Assembly: GCA_036703985.1 (NCBI GenBank)
Contig: DATNQN010000022.1
Span: forward strand, 1 to 64,000
Length of the DNA: 64,000 nucleotides
Direction of reading: 5' to 3'
DNA from: Leptolyngbyaceae cyanobacterium
Lineage (GTDB): Bacteria > Cyanobacteriota > Cyanobacteriia > Cyanobacteriales > Aerosakkonemataceae
In this document: piece by piece, positions 45,501 to 54,884 of the stretch
Numbering within the stretch: position 1 is the first letter of the stretch
Layout of the letters: the number at the start of each line of letters is the position of its first letter
Program-made: the position numbers and the translations under genes
Notes under the pieces: generated by a model
Databases searched by the model: none
Told to the model about the DNA's origin: nothing
The model's input: the letters and a program-made list of their open reading frames with translations, nothing else

Positions 45501-46960
45501 TCAGCCAAACAGAAGGAAACGGCGGTGCGATCGCATACAACTTTACCATCAATCTTTCTCATTCCAGCGTCGTTCCCGTCACCGTCGCCTACACCACGGA
45601 CGATGGTACGGCGACTGCGGGTAGCGATTACATCGATAATGACGGTACGATCGCATTTAATCCAGGAGAAACTAGCAAATCCATCACTGTTAACGTCCTT
45701 GGCGACAATCTCCCAGAAACATCTGAAACCTTTAGCATTAACTTGGTAAGTGCTACCAATGCAACTGTCAACTCAACTAGCAAACAAAGCACTGGTATTA
45801 TTACTAATGACGATACGCAAGACTCAGATTGCTTCTGTAAGTCGATTGTCCGTCCCGACATTAACAATCTTCCCGGTGTTTCGGTAGCGCTTAATTCAGT
45901 TGAGAACACCCAATTGGTGAGTGAATATGAAAATAGTCTTACTGATAGCAATGGAAACGATGCACTGTTCGGTAATGGCGAGGATGACTTACTATTAGGA
46001 AAAGCAGGTAACGATAATTTATCCAGCAGTGAAGGTAATGATACTGCTTTTGGTGGCAGCGAACGCGATTGGATTTCCGGAAACGAAGGCGATGACTTAC
46101 TGAACGGTAACGAAGGGAACGACGTACTCAATGGTAATCAAGGCAATGATACCGTGCGCGGCGGTCAAGGTAACGATCTGGTACGCGGCGGTCAAAATGA
46201 TGACTTGATTTATGGCGATATCGGCAATGATACCTTGGGTGGCGACAAAGGTAACGATACCATTTTTGGCGATCGAAACGATACTACTAACTCTGCCGGA
46301 CAAGATTTAATCTTCGGCGGTAGCGGCGATGATTTAATAAACGGTAATGCTGGTAACGATAGTATCTTCGGCGAAGATGGTAACGATACTGTATGCGGTG
46401 GTAAAGATGATGACATTCTGTTTGGCGATGTCGGGGACGATCGGTTGTACGGAGATTTAGGTAACGATAGTCTGTGCGGTAGTAGCGGAAATGACACTAT
46501 CTATGGTGGTATAGGTAGTGTTGATGCCGATAATAGCGATCGCGATGAAATATGCGGCGGTTCCGGTAAAGATTTACTCTTCGGTAACGAAGGAGAAGAT
46601 AAACTAAATGGAGAAGAAGGAGACGATTCTCTCTATGGTGGTAAAAATAATGACCACTTAATTGGTGGTGCTGGTAACGATCTGTTGAGTGGCGATTTTG
46701 GAAATGATTTGCTGACAGGTGGTAGCGGTAACGATATCTTTGTCCTGGCTTCTGAAAAGGGAAGTGATTTAATTACCGATTTCCAAGATGGTCAAGATGC
46801 GATCGCCTTAAGTAGTGGTTTGAGTTTTGCAGATTTAGCGATCGTGCAAAGCAACAATAATACGATCGTCATTGTCAAAGCCAGCAACGAACTGTTAGCT
46901 AATTTGCATAGCATACCAGCCAATTTAATTAACCAGCAAGATTTTATTTTCATCTCGTAA
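39593..46960 (+). CDS. Giant secreted protein: DUF4347, beta-propeller, Calx-beta, beta-helix and RTX modules
   Basis: This is a protein of about 2455 aa, probably exported by type I secretion to the cell surface. In order: DUF4347 (about 20-220, YGCNVAADS...LTGANIAASKNPTG) with a 45-residue interruption; seven ISADGRYVAF-SGDTN repeats (about 235-640), enough for one seven-bladed propeller; a Calx-beta domain (about 645-755); eight parallel beta-helix units built on NYIGTD-GTLDLGNT and NIIGGSNAGDRN (about 885-1350); Calx-beta (about 1510-1625); three TxTFTSANWNxxQTVTI-type domains (about 1630-1960); Calx-beta (about 1965-2075); RTX GNDxLxGG repeats (about 2120-2385); and an RTX end cap. The frame opens at a TTG at 39581, but I prefer the ATG at 39593 (MPVKNSALEN). 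Adhesion, gliding or cell-contact roles are inferred only. Confidence 0.9.
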   Translation: MPVKNSALENYAMKAAQGNAIAFIDTSIPDWQTLAAGVAPGTEIFILDGTRDGVEQITQILQTRSQIAALHIISHGSPGNVQLGNTWLNLGNIENYALQLIQWRSALIHSADILIYGCNVAADSLAPPTHRGLKFLANSRTTLKLTENLLLKSFLTELSGRDAKREPISNSFIQHLAALTGANIAASKNPTGSAALGGDWKLEVTTGAIATNIVFLPATIARYSAVLGNTTRVSVNSSGIEGNSYSQFPSISANGRYVVFQSGASNLVSDDTNNAEDFFVRDMLTNTTTRVSVDSMGNQGNAQVSLYSSISADGRYVAFSSGASNLVSGDTNGTTDVFVRDTLTNTTTRVSLSSSGIQGGGDVPSISADGRYVAFMSSASNLVSGDTNGWDDIFLRDTFTNTTTRVSVDSMGNQGNFFSEFPSISGNGRYVAFRSYASNLVSGDTNNKWDIFVRDTLTNTTTRVSVDSMGNQGNADSQQGISISADGRYVAFNSAASNLVSGDTNGASDIFVRDTLTNTTTRVSVDSMGNQANSSSFYPFISADGRYVTFRSTASNLVSGGTNGTSHIFVRDTLTNTTTLVSVDSMGNQGNGFSQSASISADGRYVAFYSDATNLVSGDTNNSPDIFVRDNSSLPAVSITVSDPTATESPTDPGKYTISRTSSTGALTVKLTIDANSGASASDYNLSVSTGTINIASSNIEVVIPDGVASVDVTLTPNDDIHAEADETLKLNLTPDAAYINDAVNNNGIVTIAANDTVVINTKDSGEGSLRQAIINANTITGKDTITFNISGTGPHTISPTSALPTITEAVVIDGYSQPGASKNTLAAGNNAQLKIILDGTNAGSSISGLNLSSSSNGSTIQGLTINKFQGVGIYLESKNNLVVGNFLGTDATGTIDLGNTLDGMYVAGSDNIIGGSNAGDRNIISGNDRYGIVILDSATNNQVQGNYIGTDVSGTLDLGNTKEGVFITGSNNIIGGSNAGDRNIISGNDRSGLFMSNTNNKVQGNYIGTDVTGTLDLGNTSYGMYITGSNNIIGGSNAGDRNIISSNDLSAIFLAKSGTNNKVQGNYIGTDATGTIDLGNTLEGVYVEGSSNIIGGSNANDRNIISGNDRYGIGILDTATNNQVQGNYIGTDVTGTLDLGNTKEGVFITGSNNIIGGSNAGDRNIISGNDRSGLFISNIATNNKVQGNYIGTDATGTLDLGNTSYGMYVAGSDNIIGGSNAGDRNIISGNDEFGIGIYNTNNKVQGNYIGTDVSGTLDLGNTKDGVLLSASDNIIGGSNASDRNIISGNGGSGIGIVSGNNQVRGNYIGTKIDGVSALGNTLFGIYIDGNQNAIGGTNTGEGNIISSNALEGILIVSGTGNSIQGNSIFSNSRLGIDLGKALPGNGVTPNDTGDGDTDANNLQNFPVLTYAEIAGSNTACTGTFNSTANTNFRLEFFANDVLDASGNGEGKTYLGFANITTDGDGNANFTVTNLAAAPLGNYVTATATNLTTNDTSEFSNGVIIDTPIVSLTPVSITKAEGNSGTTDYTFTATLSRATTQTVTVNYSTKDGTATIANNDYIDNDNSITFTPGGSLTQTITIQAKGDETPESDETFTVSLDSATNAQIDTSAKQGTGTITNDDKAGIIVTQNPGLTTTETGGTATFTIKLASQPTSDVTINLASDNTKEGITDKSSLTFTSANWNLDQTVTIIGQDDFIIDGNISYNIITAKSTSADTSYNNLDVTDVPVINTDNEKGGITINQSGGNTNIIEGGATDSYEIVLTSQPTSDVTISINNSTQTGTSPTTLTFTSANWNIARTVTITAIDDNAEEGNHTGTITHTVTSSDANYNGFTIADITANISDNDSAGFTINPTTLTTGENGTTANFSVKLNTQPTADVTLNLSSSNTAEGTIDKSSLTFTTSNWNTPQTVTIIGIDDNIVDGDKVYQVITNAAISNDSKYNNLNPVDINVTNTDNDRTTVSVTPATVSQTEGNGGAIAYNFTINLSHSSVVPVTVAYTTDDGTATAGSDYIDNDGTIAFNPGETSKSITVNVLGDNLPETSETFSINLVSATNATVNSTSKQSTGIITNDDTQDSDCFCKSIVRPDINNLPGVSVALNSVENTQLVSEYENSLTDSNGNDALFGNGEDDLLLGKAGNDNLSSSEGNDTAFGGSERDWISGNEGDDLLNGNEGNDVLNGNQGNDTVRGGQGNDLVRGGQNDDLIYGDIGNDTLGGDKGNDTIFGDRNDTTNSAGQDLIFGGSGDDLINGNAGNDSIFGEDGNDTVCGGKDDDILFGDVGDDRLYGDLGNDSLCGSSGNDTIYGGIGSVDADNSDRDEICGGSGKDLLFGNEGEDKLNGEEGDDSLYGGKNNDHLIGGAGNDLLSGDFGNDLLTGGSGNDIFVLASEKGSDLITDFQDGQDAIALSSGLSFADLAIVQSNNNTIVIVKASNELLANLHSIPANLINQQDFIFIS

Positions 46961-46969
46961 AACAGATTT

Positions 46970-46993
46970 AGAGACGTTTCATGAAACGTCTCT
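46970..46993. terminator. 24-bp perfect palindrome after the giant gene
   Basis: AGAGACGTTTCA followed by its exact complement begins 9 bp after the stop. It could end transcription from both this gene and the convergent gap gene. The same palindrome is at 39192-39217 before the gene. Confidence 0.65.
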
Positions 46994-47092
46994 ACACTCG
47001 CACGAACGAAGTAGCAACCACACTAAAGGAACCGGATTTTTAAATCAATCCCAAAAAACCGATTTCCGATCCCCTTTCCCTTCACCTATTGC

Positions 47093-48103
47093 CTAAATGT
47101 ACAAAGCCAAGTCAACCAATCGGTTAGAATAACCCCACTCATTATCGTAATAAGACAGCACTTTTACGAAGTTACCATCCAGTACGTTAGTAGACTTGAG
47201 ATTGATAATTGAAGAGTGAGGATCGCCTACGCAATCAGAAGAAACTAAAGGTACATCGCTAACTTTCAAAATAGGTTTCATGCCATTTTGAGCATACTTG
47301 CGGAAAGTATCGTTAATTTCCTCCTTAGTCACCGTTTTTTGTAATAAAACGTTGAGGTCGGTAACCGAACCTGTCGGGGTAGGTACGCGCAAAGCAATTC
47401 CATCTAAACGACCTTTTAATTCCGGTAAAACCAATCCCACTGCACTAGCAGCACCAGTAGTAGTTGGTACGATATTCTGCGCCGCGCCACGTCCGCGAGC
47501 CCATTCTTCCGAGTGTCCCATATCCACTAAACGTTGGTCGGCGGTGTAGGCGTGTACTGTGGTCATCCAGCCCTTTTCAATGCCAAATTCATCCAATAAA
47601 ATTTTGGCAACCGGAGCTAGACAATTGGTAGTACAGGAAGCAGCTGAGATAACATTGTCCTGTTCTTTGTTATATTTCTGGTGATTGACGCCATAAACAA
47701 AGGTAGGAACGGAAGAACCTTTCGCAGGGGCACTGATGATTACTTTTCTCGCACCCGCTTGCAAGTGTAATCCAGCTTTTTCAGCGCTGCGAAAAACACC
47801 AGTTGATTCGATGACGATATCAACTCCCATATCTTTCCAAGGTAGAGCAGCCGGGTCTTTTTCTGCTAATAGAGGAATTTCCCGACCGGAAACTTTTAAG
47901 CTTTTCTCACCGTGAGTCACATCTTCGCCGGGAAAACGTCCGTAAATCGAATCATACAACAATAAATATGCTGCTAAATCCGCATTTAATGCTACATCGT
48001 TAACGGCAACTACTTCTAGTTCGGGATTGCCATGCGCGATTCGCATAAAAGCCCGTCCAATTCGTCCAAATCCGTTAATTGCTATTCGTTTCATTTCGCT
48101 CAT
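47093..48103 (-). CDS. gap: Glyceraldehyde-3-phosphate dehydrogenase
   Basis: This is a phosphorylating GAPDH of 336 aa. It has NAD-fold INGFGRIGRAFMR (residues 8-20), VNDVALN with Asp at the adenosine-ribose site, active-site Cys in SAASCTTNCLAP (about 154) and His in TTVHAYTADQRL (about 181). The C-terminus is WGYSNRLVDLALYI. Cyanobacteria carry several paralogues (gap1, gap2, gap3). This copy lacks the length and N-terminal pattern of gap2, the Calvin-cycle form, and reads more like a gap1/gap3-type enzyme, but I cannot fix which. The start may be the ATG at 48103 or that at 48094 (MKRIAING). Confidence 0.95.
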   Translation of the reverse strand: MSEMKRIAINGFGRIGRAFMRIAHGNPELEVVAVNDVALNADLAAYLLLYDSIYGRFPGEDVTHGEKSLKVSGREIPLLAEKDPAALPWKDMGVDIVIESTGVFRSAEKAGLHLQAGARKVIISAPAKGSSVPTFVYGVNHQKYNKEQDNVISAASCTTNCLAPVAKILLDEFGIEKGWMTTVHAYTADQRLVDMGHSEEWARGRGAAQNIVPTTTGAASAVGLVLPELKGRLDGIALRVPTPTGSVTDLNVLLQKTVTKEEINDTFRKYAQNGMKPILKVSDVPLVSSDCVGDPHSSIINLKSTNVLDGNFVKVLSYYDNEWGYSNRLVDLALYI

Positions 48104-48410
48104 CCTATGGGAATATCTAATTTGCTCAGTTATGACTATTTTTCTTGTAGTGGAGGACGCACACCCCAGCTTTTGGCCGATCTGAAACAGTTAACTGAAT
48201 TACCATTAATCAGAATACTTAAATGTCACTAAAAACTAGGAATGCTTTAGAAAAGCTTTATATATTGGGGTCAATTAGAAGAGTTTGGTTGCAATTATTG
48301 CATAACTAGATTTTCTAAACCTAGTAATCTAAAATACGTTCTCATTATCTTTACTTAATTTATCTCTCTATGCAAGGAAGATCCATAGGCTTAAAAAAAT
48401 TTATCTAAAA

Positions 48411-48514
48411 TATAGCGGTTCTATTTAAATAATCAACCCCACCCTAGCCCTGCCCTTACCAAGGGGAGGGTTGGCAGGGGTTTAGTTGTTCGCAATTAAT
48501 TGAGGATCGTTATA
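48411..48514. mobile_element. 104-bp MITE (copy 1), TATAG...CTATA family
   Basis: It starts TATAGCGGTTCTA and ends in GATCGTTATA, with an inner palindrome CCCTTACCAAGGGGAGGG. It has the same length and internal order as the element at 58172-58275, including the TTCGCAATT near the right end. Ends are more diverged here. Confidence 0.65.
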
Positions 48515-48560
48515 GAAAGAAATTGTTGCGTAAAAGAACAACTTGCTTTTGTGCGGTTGC

Positions 48561-48719
48561 CACAATTAAGTAGGATGGCAGGAATCAACGCTTATGGGCA
48601 GGGCGGGTAAGATAAGCGAGTAGCCTTGGCAAGGGCGCTAGCGATCGCACCAGAGATATGGTTACTTAATGAACTTTCACCGGATGACCTTGTTTTTGAA
48701 ATTACGCGCACCTGGTAGC
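48561..48719 (+). pseudogene. Decayed ABC transporter ATPase fragment
   Basis: The frame from 48561 reads PQLS...GQGG, stop (48609-48611), then [21 protein letters not shown], and ends at TAG 48717-48719. The [17 protein letters not shown] run corresponds to the end of an ABC signature and Walker B (RVALARALA...LLLDEP) with the key Asp changed to Asn and the LSGGQ motif broken by a stop. The layout fits the nitrate/sulfonate ATPase group. No more of the gene is visible. Confidence 0.65.
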
Positions 48720-49191
48720 TATGCACAGAAGGATCGTTTGCAGGCGGAAGTTTTTCCAGAAAATGGGCTATTATGAAAGACCGTCTGATGCCTTGGTATA
48801 TTCGTTTAGATTCGTTACGGTTGTCTTTAATGAAGGAATAAAAAGTGCGATCGCCTAACCAATTTATATTAAATTTTTATTAAAGTTATCGGTTTTATTC
48901 GGAGTTATGCAATGAGAGGAATAACTAAGATTATTAAATTGGAAGATTATCTAAAGTAAATTGGTTTTATACTAAAAGATGAGTCTAAATAGTGATTAGG
49001 TTAATTAGTTTCTCAGTTGTATCACGTTAAAAATAGCTGGCTCAGAAAAAATAAAGGCTATCAGTGTAAGCTGGGATGCTTACCTTGGGGAAGAATCAAT
49101 AATTAAGACTTCTCAAAATTAATGTCAAATGCGATCGCAAAATCAAGCGATCGTTATGGAAATTTACATCAAAACTTAGGAGGCATTTCTA
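48720..49191. other. Non-coding leader upstream of ilvB
   Basis: I see no supported gene. A short open frame at 48774-48842 (MKDRLMPWYIRLD) may be further remnant of the decayed ABC gene. The ilvB promoter and leader lie here. A strong ribosome site (TTAGGAGG) ends the region 10 bases before ilvB. Confidence 0.5.
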
Positions 49192-51033
49192 ATGCAAGAC
49201 CAACTTGTTGCTGTCAAGCGCGTATCAGGTGCTTTTGCCTTGATTGACAGTTTGGTGCGTCACGGAGTGCAACATATTTTCGGCTATCCAGGGGGCGCTA
49301 ATCTACCAATTTACGATGCCATTTACCAAGCAGAAGCAGCGGGGCAAATCCAACATATTTTAGTCAGACACGAACAAGCGGCGGCTCATGCAGCAGATGG
49401 CTACGCGCGTTCTACTGGTAAAGTGGGAGTATGCTTGGCTACTTCTGGGCCTGGGGCAACCAATTTAGTGACTGGTTTAGCAACAGCTTACATGGATTCA
49501 GTACCGGTCGTAGCGATTACTGGTCAAGTACCTCGGGCAGCAATCGGTACGGATGCCTTTCAAGAAATTGATATTTTTGGCGTTACTTTACCAATAGTTA
49601 AACATTCTTATGTAGTGCGCGATCCTAATGATATTCCCAGAATTGTTGCCGAAGCTTTCCACATTGCCAGTACGGGTAGACCGGGCCCGGTTTTAATCGA
49701 TTTTCCGAAAGATGTTGGTATTCAAGAAATTGATTACGTGCCAGTAGAAGTGGGATCGGTGAAGCTAACCGGATATCGTCCAACCGTGAAAGGTAATTCT
49801 CGCCAAATTATTAAAGCAATTCACCTAATCCGCGAAGCTACCCGACCTCTACTATACGTGGGTGGCGGCGCGATCGCAGCTGGTGCCCATGCAGAGATCG
49901 AAGAACTAGCAGAATATTTTCAAATTCCCGTCACCACTACCCTAATGGGTAAAGGCGCTTTTGATGAATGCGATCGTTTATCTTTGGGGATGCTGGGAAT
50001 GCACGGCACCGCTTATGCTAACTTTGCAGTCAGTGAATGTGACTTATTAATTGGGATCGGTGCGCGGTTTGACGATCGAGTAATTGGTAAACCGAACGAA
50101 TTTGCTAAAGTTGCCAAAATAATTCAAATCGATATCGATCCCGCCGAAGTAGGCAAAAACCGCACCCCTGACGTACCAATTGTGGGCGATGTGCGACAAG
50201 TTTTAATCGACTTGCTGGATCAAATTCACGAACAAAATGAGAAACCAGATCTAGAAAAAACCCAACCGTGGCGGGATCTCGTTGCTTCTTGGAAAGAAGA
50301 ATACCCCCTACCAGTTCCCCACCCAGTTGATAGCATTTCCCCTCAAGAAGTAATCGTCGAATTGTCACAACAAGCACCCACCGCTTACTTTACTACTGAT
50401 GTCGGTCAACACCAAATGTGGTCGGCGCAATTCCTAAAAACTGGCCCCCGGCGGTGGATTTCCAGCGGGGGTTTAGGGACGATGGGTTACGGTTTGCCAG
50501 CCGCCGAAGGTGTAAAAATGGCACATCCAGATGCCAAAGTGGTTTGCGTCAGCGGTGATGGTAGCTTCATGATGAACGTGCAAGAACTCGCCACTATTTC
50601 CCAGTACGGCATCGCTATCAAAGCGATCGTCCTGCACAATGGTTGGTTGGGCATGGTGCGTCAGTGGCAACATTTATTTTATGACGATCGCTTTGAAGCA
50701 ACTAACATCGAACGCGGTACGCCCAATTTTGCCAAATTAGCAGAAGTATTTGGTATCAAAGGCATATCAGTTACCAGTCGGGATCAATTGGCAAATGCGA
50801 TCGCCCAAATGCTAGCTTGTGAAGGCCCAGTCATTGTTGACGTGCGAGTTACCAGAAATGAAGACGTAGTACCGATGGTTGCCCCCGGTCACGGTAACAA
50901 GGATATGATTGGCTTAACATCGAACGGACATCACAAAGTAAAAGTATTGGCAAATCTGGCTTGTCCTAGTTGCGGACATCAAAATCCCCTCTCTCACAAA
51001 TGTTGTTCCGAGTGTGGCAGTAAGCTTTCTTGA
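49192..51033 (+). CDS. ilvB: Acetolactate synthase large subunit IlvB with a C-terminal zinc ribbon
   Basis: This thiamine-diphosphate enzyme makes acetolactate/acetohydroxybutyrate for branched-chain amino acids. The N-terminal domain has [16 protein letters not shown] and the catalytic Glu in [19 protein letters not shown] (about residue 65). FAD/quinone-binding middle blocks and ThDP motif [29 protein letters not shown] (about 461-489) are present. The last 27 residues ([24 protein letters not shown]) form a C-x2-C...C-x2-C zinc ribbon that ordinary IlvB proteins lack to my knowledge. The main body has the standard length. No ilvN is adjacent. The start ATG follows TTAGGAGG. Confidence 0.95.
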   Translation: MQDQLVAVKRVSGAFALIDSLVRHGVQHIFGYPGGANLPIYDAIYQAEAAGQIQHILVRHEQAAAHAADGYARSTGKVGVCLATSGPGATNLVTGLATAYMDSVPVVAITGQVPRAAIGTDAFQEIDIFGVTLPIVKHSYVVRDPNDIPRIVAEAFHIASTGRPGPVLIDFPKDVGIQEIDYVPVEVGSVKLTGYRPTVKGNSRQIIKAIHLIREATRPLLYVGGGAIAAGAHAEIEELAEYFQIPVTTTLMGKGAFDECDRLSLGMLGMHGTAYANFAVSECDLLIGIGARFDDRVIGKPNEFAKVAKIIQIDIDPAEVGKNRTPDVPIVGDVRQVLIDLLDQIHEQNEKPDLEKTQPWRDLVASWKEEYPLPVPHPVDSISPQEVIVELSQQAPTAYFTTDVGQHQMWSAQFLKTGPRRWISSGGLGTMGYGLPAAEGVKMAHPDAKVVCVSGDGSFMMNVQELATISQYGIAIKAIVLHNGWLGMVRQWQHLFYDDRFEATNIERGTPNFAKLAEVFGIKGISVTSRDQLANAIAQMLACEGPVIVDVRVTRNEDVVPMVAPGHGNKDMIGLTSNGHHKVKVLANLACPSCGHQNPLSHKCCSECGSKLS

Positions 51034-51052
51034 CAGCCTTGAAGGTTGCTAT

Positions 51053-51085
51053 AGAAACCCGGTTTCTTGAAGAAACCGGGTTTCT
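51053..51085. terminator. 33-bp palindrome after ilvB, GAAACCCGGTTTCTTG family
   Basis: AGAAACCCGGTTTCTT (51053-51068) and its exact complement (51070-51085) flank a central G, 19 bp after the ilvB stop. The remaining 520 bp to the next gene are AT-rich and I see no gene in them. Confidence 0.75.
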
Positions 51086-51604
51086 GTTGTCTGATTAACT
51101 ATGAATATGAAAAAAAATGCTTAAAAACTTCCCTAGAACCTATCCCAATCATTTACACAAGTTGGCCAAATCCAAAAATAGCACCCAGCTAACGGATTCA
51201 TTTTTAAAATGTAAAAAAAATCTAAAATTTAAAATTCCAAATTAACCCATACCGCCCTATTAAACCGCAGGGGATCGCTGAATATTACCAAACAAACTAC
51301 GGAAACCCTAAAGTTAGCCAAACTGAGCCGTAATTCCAACAACTTAGTGCTTTATTACTCTAAATTTTAGGAAAACGCAGTATCAGGAATCACAAAACAC
51401 CACCAAAAGGCAATTATTAGCCCAATGAGAGTTACTACTATTGCTTTTGTTAAAAAGTTTCATTACTTTTTGTAAAAAAATGCAATTTTTTTATTGCAAA
51501 TCCTACAAATTAAACAGATTTGTAAAATATTGCCGCATACTTGATTTAGGGCAAACTAATTCAGCCATAAAAAATAAAAATTGTTTTAAAAGGAAAGTAT
51601 CATC

Positions 51605-51838
51605 ATGAAAGCCGCTCAACCTCCGGTGTCAGCTTGTCGGTACTGCCAATTTTACAAACCGTTGGGAAGACGTGGTGGCTCTTGTGAAATGTTGGGCGTA
51701 TCCGTACAAGGGGTATGGAAGGGTTGTCATCTGGGAATAGCTCAATTTCAAACAAGCGGTGAAGAAATCAGAACTTATCAAGAAAAATCGCATACAATAG
51801 AAGAAAAAGTAGGTAATCAGTTCCAAAAAGTTTCTTGA
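51605..51838 (+). CDS. Small Cys-rich cyanobacterial conserved protein (77 aa)
   Basis: The protein has four Cys in pairs: ACRYCQFYKPLGRRGGSCEML (residues 10-30) and WKGCHLG (37-43), spacing that suggests a small metal or disulphide site. Similar CRYCQFYxPxGRRGGxC proteins are widespread in cyanobacteria to my recollection, but no function is assigned. The start ATG at 51605 follows AAAGGAAAG. The long AT-rich leader (about 51400-51600) may be regulatory. A terminator lies at 52006. Confidence 0.75.
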   Translation: MKAAQPPVSACRYCQFYKPLGRRGGSCEMLGVSVQGVWKGCHLGIAQFQTSGEEIRTYQEKSHTIEEKVGNQFQKVS

Positions 51839-52005
51839 TTGAACTGAAAACCCTTATATTTGTTGGAATATATCAATTAAATTGAACTACTTCAGTTCCA
51901 TTGCGTTAGTTTTCGATCGGTGTTTAGGTAGTAGTAGCAATCAGCCAAACAGCTACTTGTTAATCTACCAACAACCATTAAAAATGGAAGTTTTTCTTAA
52001 GAAAG

Positions 52006-52029
52006 AGCGGCATAGGAGTCGCTTTTTTT
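52006..52029 (+). terminator. Rho-independent terminator
   Basis: AGCGGC (52006-52011) pairs with GTCGCT (52018-52023), with one G-T, and a run of seven T follows. It ends the transcript of the 77-aa protein. Confidence 0.6.
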
Positions 52030-52130
52030 ATTGTTCAAGTATTCTAACCAACGGACATTTATCGATCGATTTCGCTAACCTGTAACTGAAGCGGCGATTC
52101 ACTGAGTAAATATATCAACAGGATAGCTCG

Positions 52131-54884
52131 ATGCAAACGTCAATTAGGCCAACCACCGACCCCGCCCATGATGTACTGCGTTACGAACATCAACCCCTCG
52201 ATGCCATATTTGCACCAAAAAACGTAGCCGTCATTGGGGCAACCGAAAAAACAGGCAGCGTCGGACGCACCATTTTGTGGAATTTAATTAGCAGTCCCTT
52301 CGGCGGTACGGTTTTTCCCATCAACCCCAAACGACCCAGCGTACTGGGAATCAAAGCATATCCCAATATTGCCGCAGTGCAAGAACAAGTGGATCTTGCC
52401 GTGGTAGTAACCCCTGCCCCAACCGTACCGGGAGTAATTAGCGAATGCGTAGATGCAGGCGTCAAAGGGGCAATTATCATCTCCGCCGGATTCAAAGAAG
52501 TTGGTGCTGCGGGAGTTGAATTAGAAAAGCAAGTTTTGGAACAAGCGCGACGGGGCAGAATGCGAATTATTGGCCCCAACTGCCTGGGGGTAATGAATCC
52601 GGTATCGGGACTAAACGCCACCTTTGCCAGTGCAATGGCGCGTCCCGGAAATGTTGGTTTCATCAGTCAAAGTGGCGCACTTTGCACGGCTATTCTGGAT
52701 TGGAGTTTCCGGGAAAACGTTGGTTTTAGCGCCTTCGTTTCCATTGGTTCCATGCTAGATGTGGGTTGGGGCGACTTAATTTACTATTTGGGAGATGACC
52801 CCCATACCCAAAGCATCGTTATATATATGGAATCAATTGGTGATGCGAGTTCATTTCTCTCTGCCGCTAGGGAAGTTGCCCTCACCAAACCAATTATCGT
52901 AATTAAAGTAGGACAAACGGAAGCAGCCGCCAAAGCTGCCGCTTCTCACACGGGGGCGCTGACTGGTAGCGATGAGGTGCTAAACGCAGCTTTTCGGCGT
53001 AGTGGGGTGCTGCGGGTAAATAGCATTGATGATTTGTTCAATATGGCGGAAGTGTTGGCAAAACAACCCCGTCCGAAAGGAAAACGTCTGACTATTCTCA
53101 CGAATGCCGGAGGGCCGGGAGTACTGGCGACGGATGCTTTAATTACTGGAGATGGTAAGTTAACTCCTTTGTCTGCGGAAACAGAAGAAAAGTTAAAACA
53201 AGTTTTACCTGCGGCGGCGAGTACTCATAATCCGATCGATATTTTAGGGGATGCGGAACCAGAACGGTATGCCAAAGCTTTAGAAATCGCGATTAAAGAC
53301 CCCAATAGCGATGGAATGTTGGTAGTTTTGACGCCCCAAGCGATGTCTGACCCCACCAAGACAGCAGAACAGGTGGTACAAACATTAAAGCAAACTGCTA
53401 TTCCAGGTAAACCTGTTTTAGCTAGTTGGATGGGTGGCGGTGAAGTCGCAGCTGGGGAGGAAATTCTCAATCGCGCCAGCATCTTTACTTTCCCTTATCC
53501 CGATACGGCTGCCCACGTATTTAATTTAATGTGGCGCTATAGCTACAACTTGCGGGGAATTTACGAAACTCCCGTATTACCAACGGACTGCGGCGAACAA
53601 AAATGCGATCGAGTTTTGGCAGAAACTATCATTAGAACAGTCCGCCAAACCGGTCGAACACTCCTCACCGAATACGAATCCAAGCAACTGCTAAGTGCTT
53701 ATGGCATTCCCACCGTAGACACCCGCATCGCCACCAGCGCAGATGAAGCAGTCGAATTAGCAGAAAAAATCGGTTACCCAGTCGTTCTCAAACTATATTC
53801 CGAAACTATCACCCATAAAACCGATGTAGGTGGCGTGCGACTACTATTAAAAGATGCCAACACCGTAAGAGGTGCTTACAACGGAATCAAAACTTCCGTC
53901 ACCGAAAAAGCTGGTGCCCAACATTTCTTAGGTGTTACAGTTCAGCCGATGTTGAAGCTGGAAGGCTACGAACTGATTTTAGGTAGCAGTGTTGACCCCC
54001 AATTTGGCCCCGTGTTGCTATTTGGAACTGGCGGACAACTTGTGGAAGTGTTCAAAGACCGCGCCTTAGCCATTCCACCCCTCAACAGCACTTTAGCACG
54101 GCGGATGATGGAACAAACCAAAATCTACACGGCGCTAAAAGGTGTAAGAGGACGAGATCCTGTTGATATCGCTGCTTTAGAACAGTTGTTAGTGCAATTC
54201 AGCTTGCTAGTGGTGGAACAACCTTGGATTAAGGAAATTGATATTAACCCGTTACTCGCTTCACCCCAAAGGTTAATCACTTTAGATGCGCGGGTGGTGT
54301 TGCACGATTTAGACATCCCGGAAGATAAGCTGCCGAAACCTGCCATTCGTCCTTATCCAACTCAATATATCTCGTCTTGGGCAATGGAAGATGGAACGCC
54401 AGTTACGATTCGTCCGATTCGTCCGGAAGATGAACCGCTGATGCAGAAGTTCCACCAACTTTTGTCTGAAGAAAGTGTTTATCTACGCTACGCACATTTA
54501 GTAAAACTGAGTCATCGCGTCGCCCACGAACGCTTATCCCGAATTTGTTTTATCGATTACGATCGAGAAATGGCGTTAATCTCTGAATATGCAGACCCCC
54601 AAACAGGAGAACCGACAATTATTGGTGTTGGTAGGTTAAGCAAATTACACGGTACCGATGAAGCCGAGTTTTCCATGCTAGTAGCCGACTCTTTTCAACG
54701 ACGCGGTTTAGGGACTGAGTTGTTGCGGCGGTTATTGCAAATTGGACGAGATGAAAAACTCGATCGGATTACCGCAGATATCCTCACCGATAATATGGCA
54801 ATGCAGCGCATTTGTGAAAAACTGCATTTTAGGATCGATCGTATTTTGGGTGAATCGATGGTGAAAGCAACATTTGACTTCTGA
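52131..54884 (+). CDS. NDP-forming acyl-CoA synthetase-GNAT acetyltransferase fusion
   Basis: This is a 917-aa three-part protein. Residues 20-160 form a CoA-binding Rossmann domain ([38 protein letters not shown]). Residues 160-470 are ligase-CoA-like ([41 protein letters not shown]). Residues 490-715 are an ATP-grasp ([37 protein letters not shown]). The last 160 residues are a GNAT domain ([21 protein letters not shown], then [20 protein letters not shown] as the acetyl-CoA loop). The layout is that of protein acetyltransferase Pat/YfiQ. The phospho-His of the synthetase half (SHTGAL) is present here, so ligase activity may be retained. ATG at 52131 follows AGGATAG. Confidence 0.93.
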   Translation: MQTSIRPTTDPAHDVLRYEHQPLDAIFAPKNVAVIGATEKTGSVGRTILWNLISSPFGGTVFPINPKRPSVLGIKAYPNIAAVQEQVDLAVVVTPAPTVPGVISECVDAGVKGAIIISAGFKEVGAAGVELEKQVLEQARRGRMRIIGPNCLGVMNPVSGLNATFASAMARPGNVGFISQSGALCTAILDWSFRENVGFSAFVSIGSMLDVGWGDLIYYLGDDPHTQSIVIYMESIGDASSFLSAAREVALTKPIIVIKVGQTEAAAKAAASHTGALTGSDEVLNAAFRRSGVLRVNSIDDLFNMAEVLAKQPRPKGKRLTILTNAGGPGVLATDALITGDGKLTPLSAETEEKLKQVLPAAASTHNPIDILGDAEPERYAKALEIAIKDPNSDGMLVVLTPQAMSDPTKTAEQVVQTLKQTAIPGKPVLASWMGGGEVAAGEEILNRASIFTFPYPDTAAHVFNLMWRYSYNLRGIYETPVLPTDCGEQKCDRVLAETIIRTVRQTGRTLLTEYESKQLLSAYGIPTVDTRIATSADEAVELAEKIGYPVVLKLYSETITHKTDVGGVRLLLKDANTVRGAYNGIKTSVTEKAGAQHFLGVTVQPMLKLEGYELILGSSVDPQFGPVLLFGTGGQLVEVFKDRALAIPPLNSTLARRMMEQTKIYTALKGVRGRDPVDIAALEQLLVQFSLLVVEQPWIKEIDINPLLASPQRLITLDARVVLHDLDIPEDKLPKPAIRPYPTQYISSWAMEDGTPVTIRPIRPEDEPLMQKFHQLLSEESVYLRYAHLVKLSHRVAHERLSRICFIDYDREMALISEYADPQTGEPTIIGVGRLSKLHGTDEAEFSMLVADSFQRRGLGTELLRRLLQIGRDEKLDRITADILTDNMAMQRICEKLHFRIDRILGESMVKATFDF

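Noticed and set aside
43513..46497. Several 90-170-aa minus-strand frames opposite the giant gene
   Set aside because: They are low-complexity shadows of the repetitive coding strand, rich in Ser, Pro and Leu with no motifs.
52190..52663. 157-aa minus-strand frame opposite the acyl-CoA synthetase
   Set aside because: It lies wholly inside a well-conserved gene on the other strand and has no recognisable domain.
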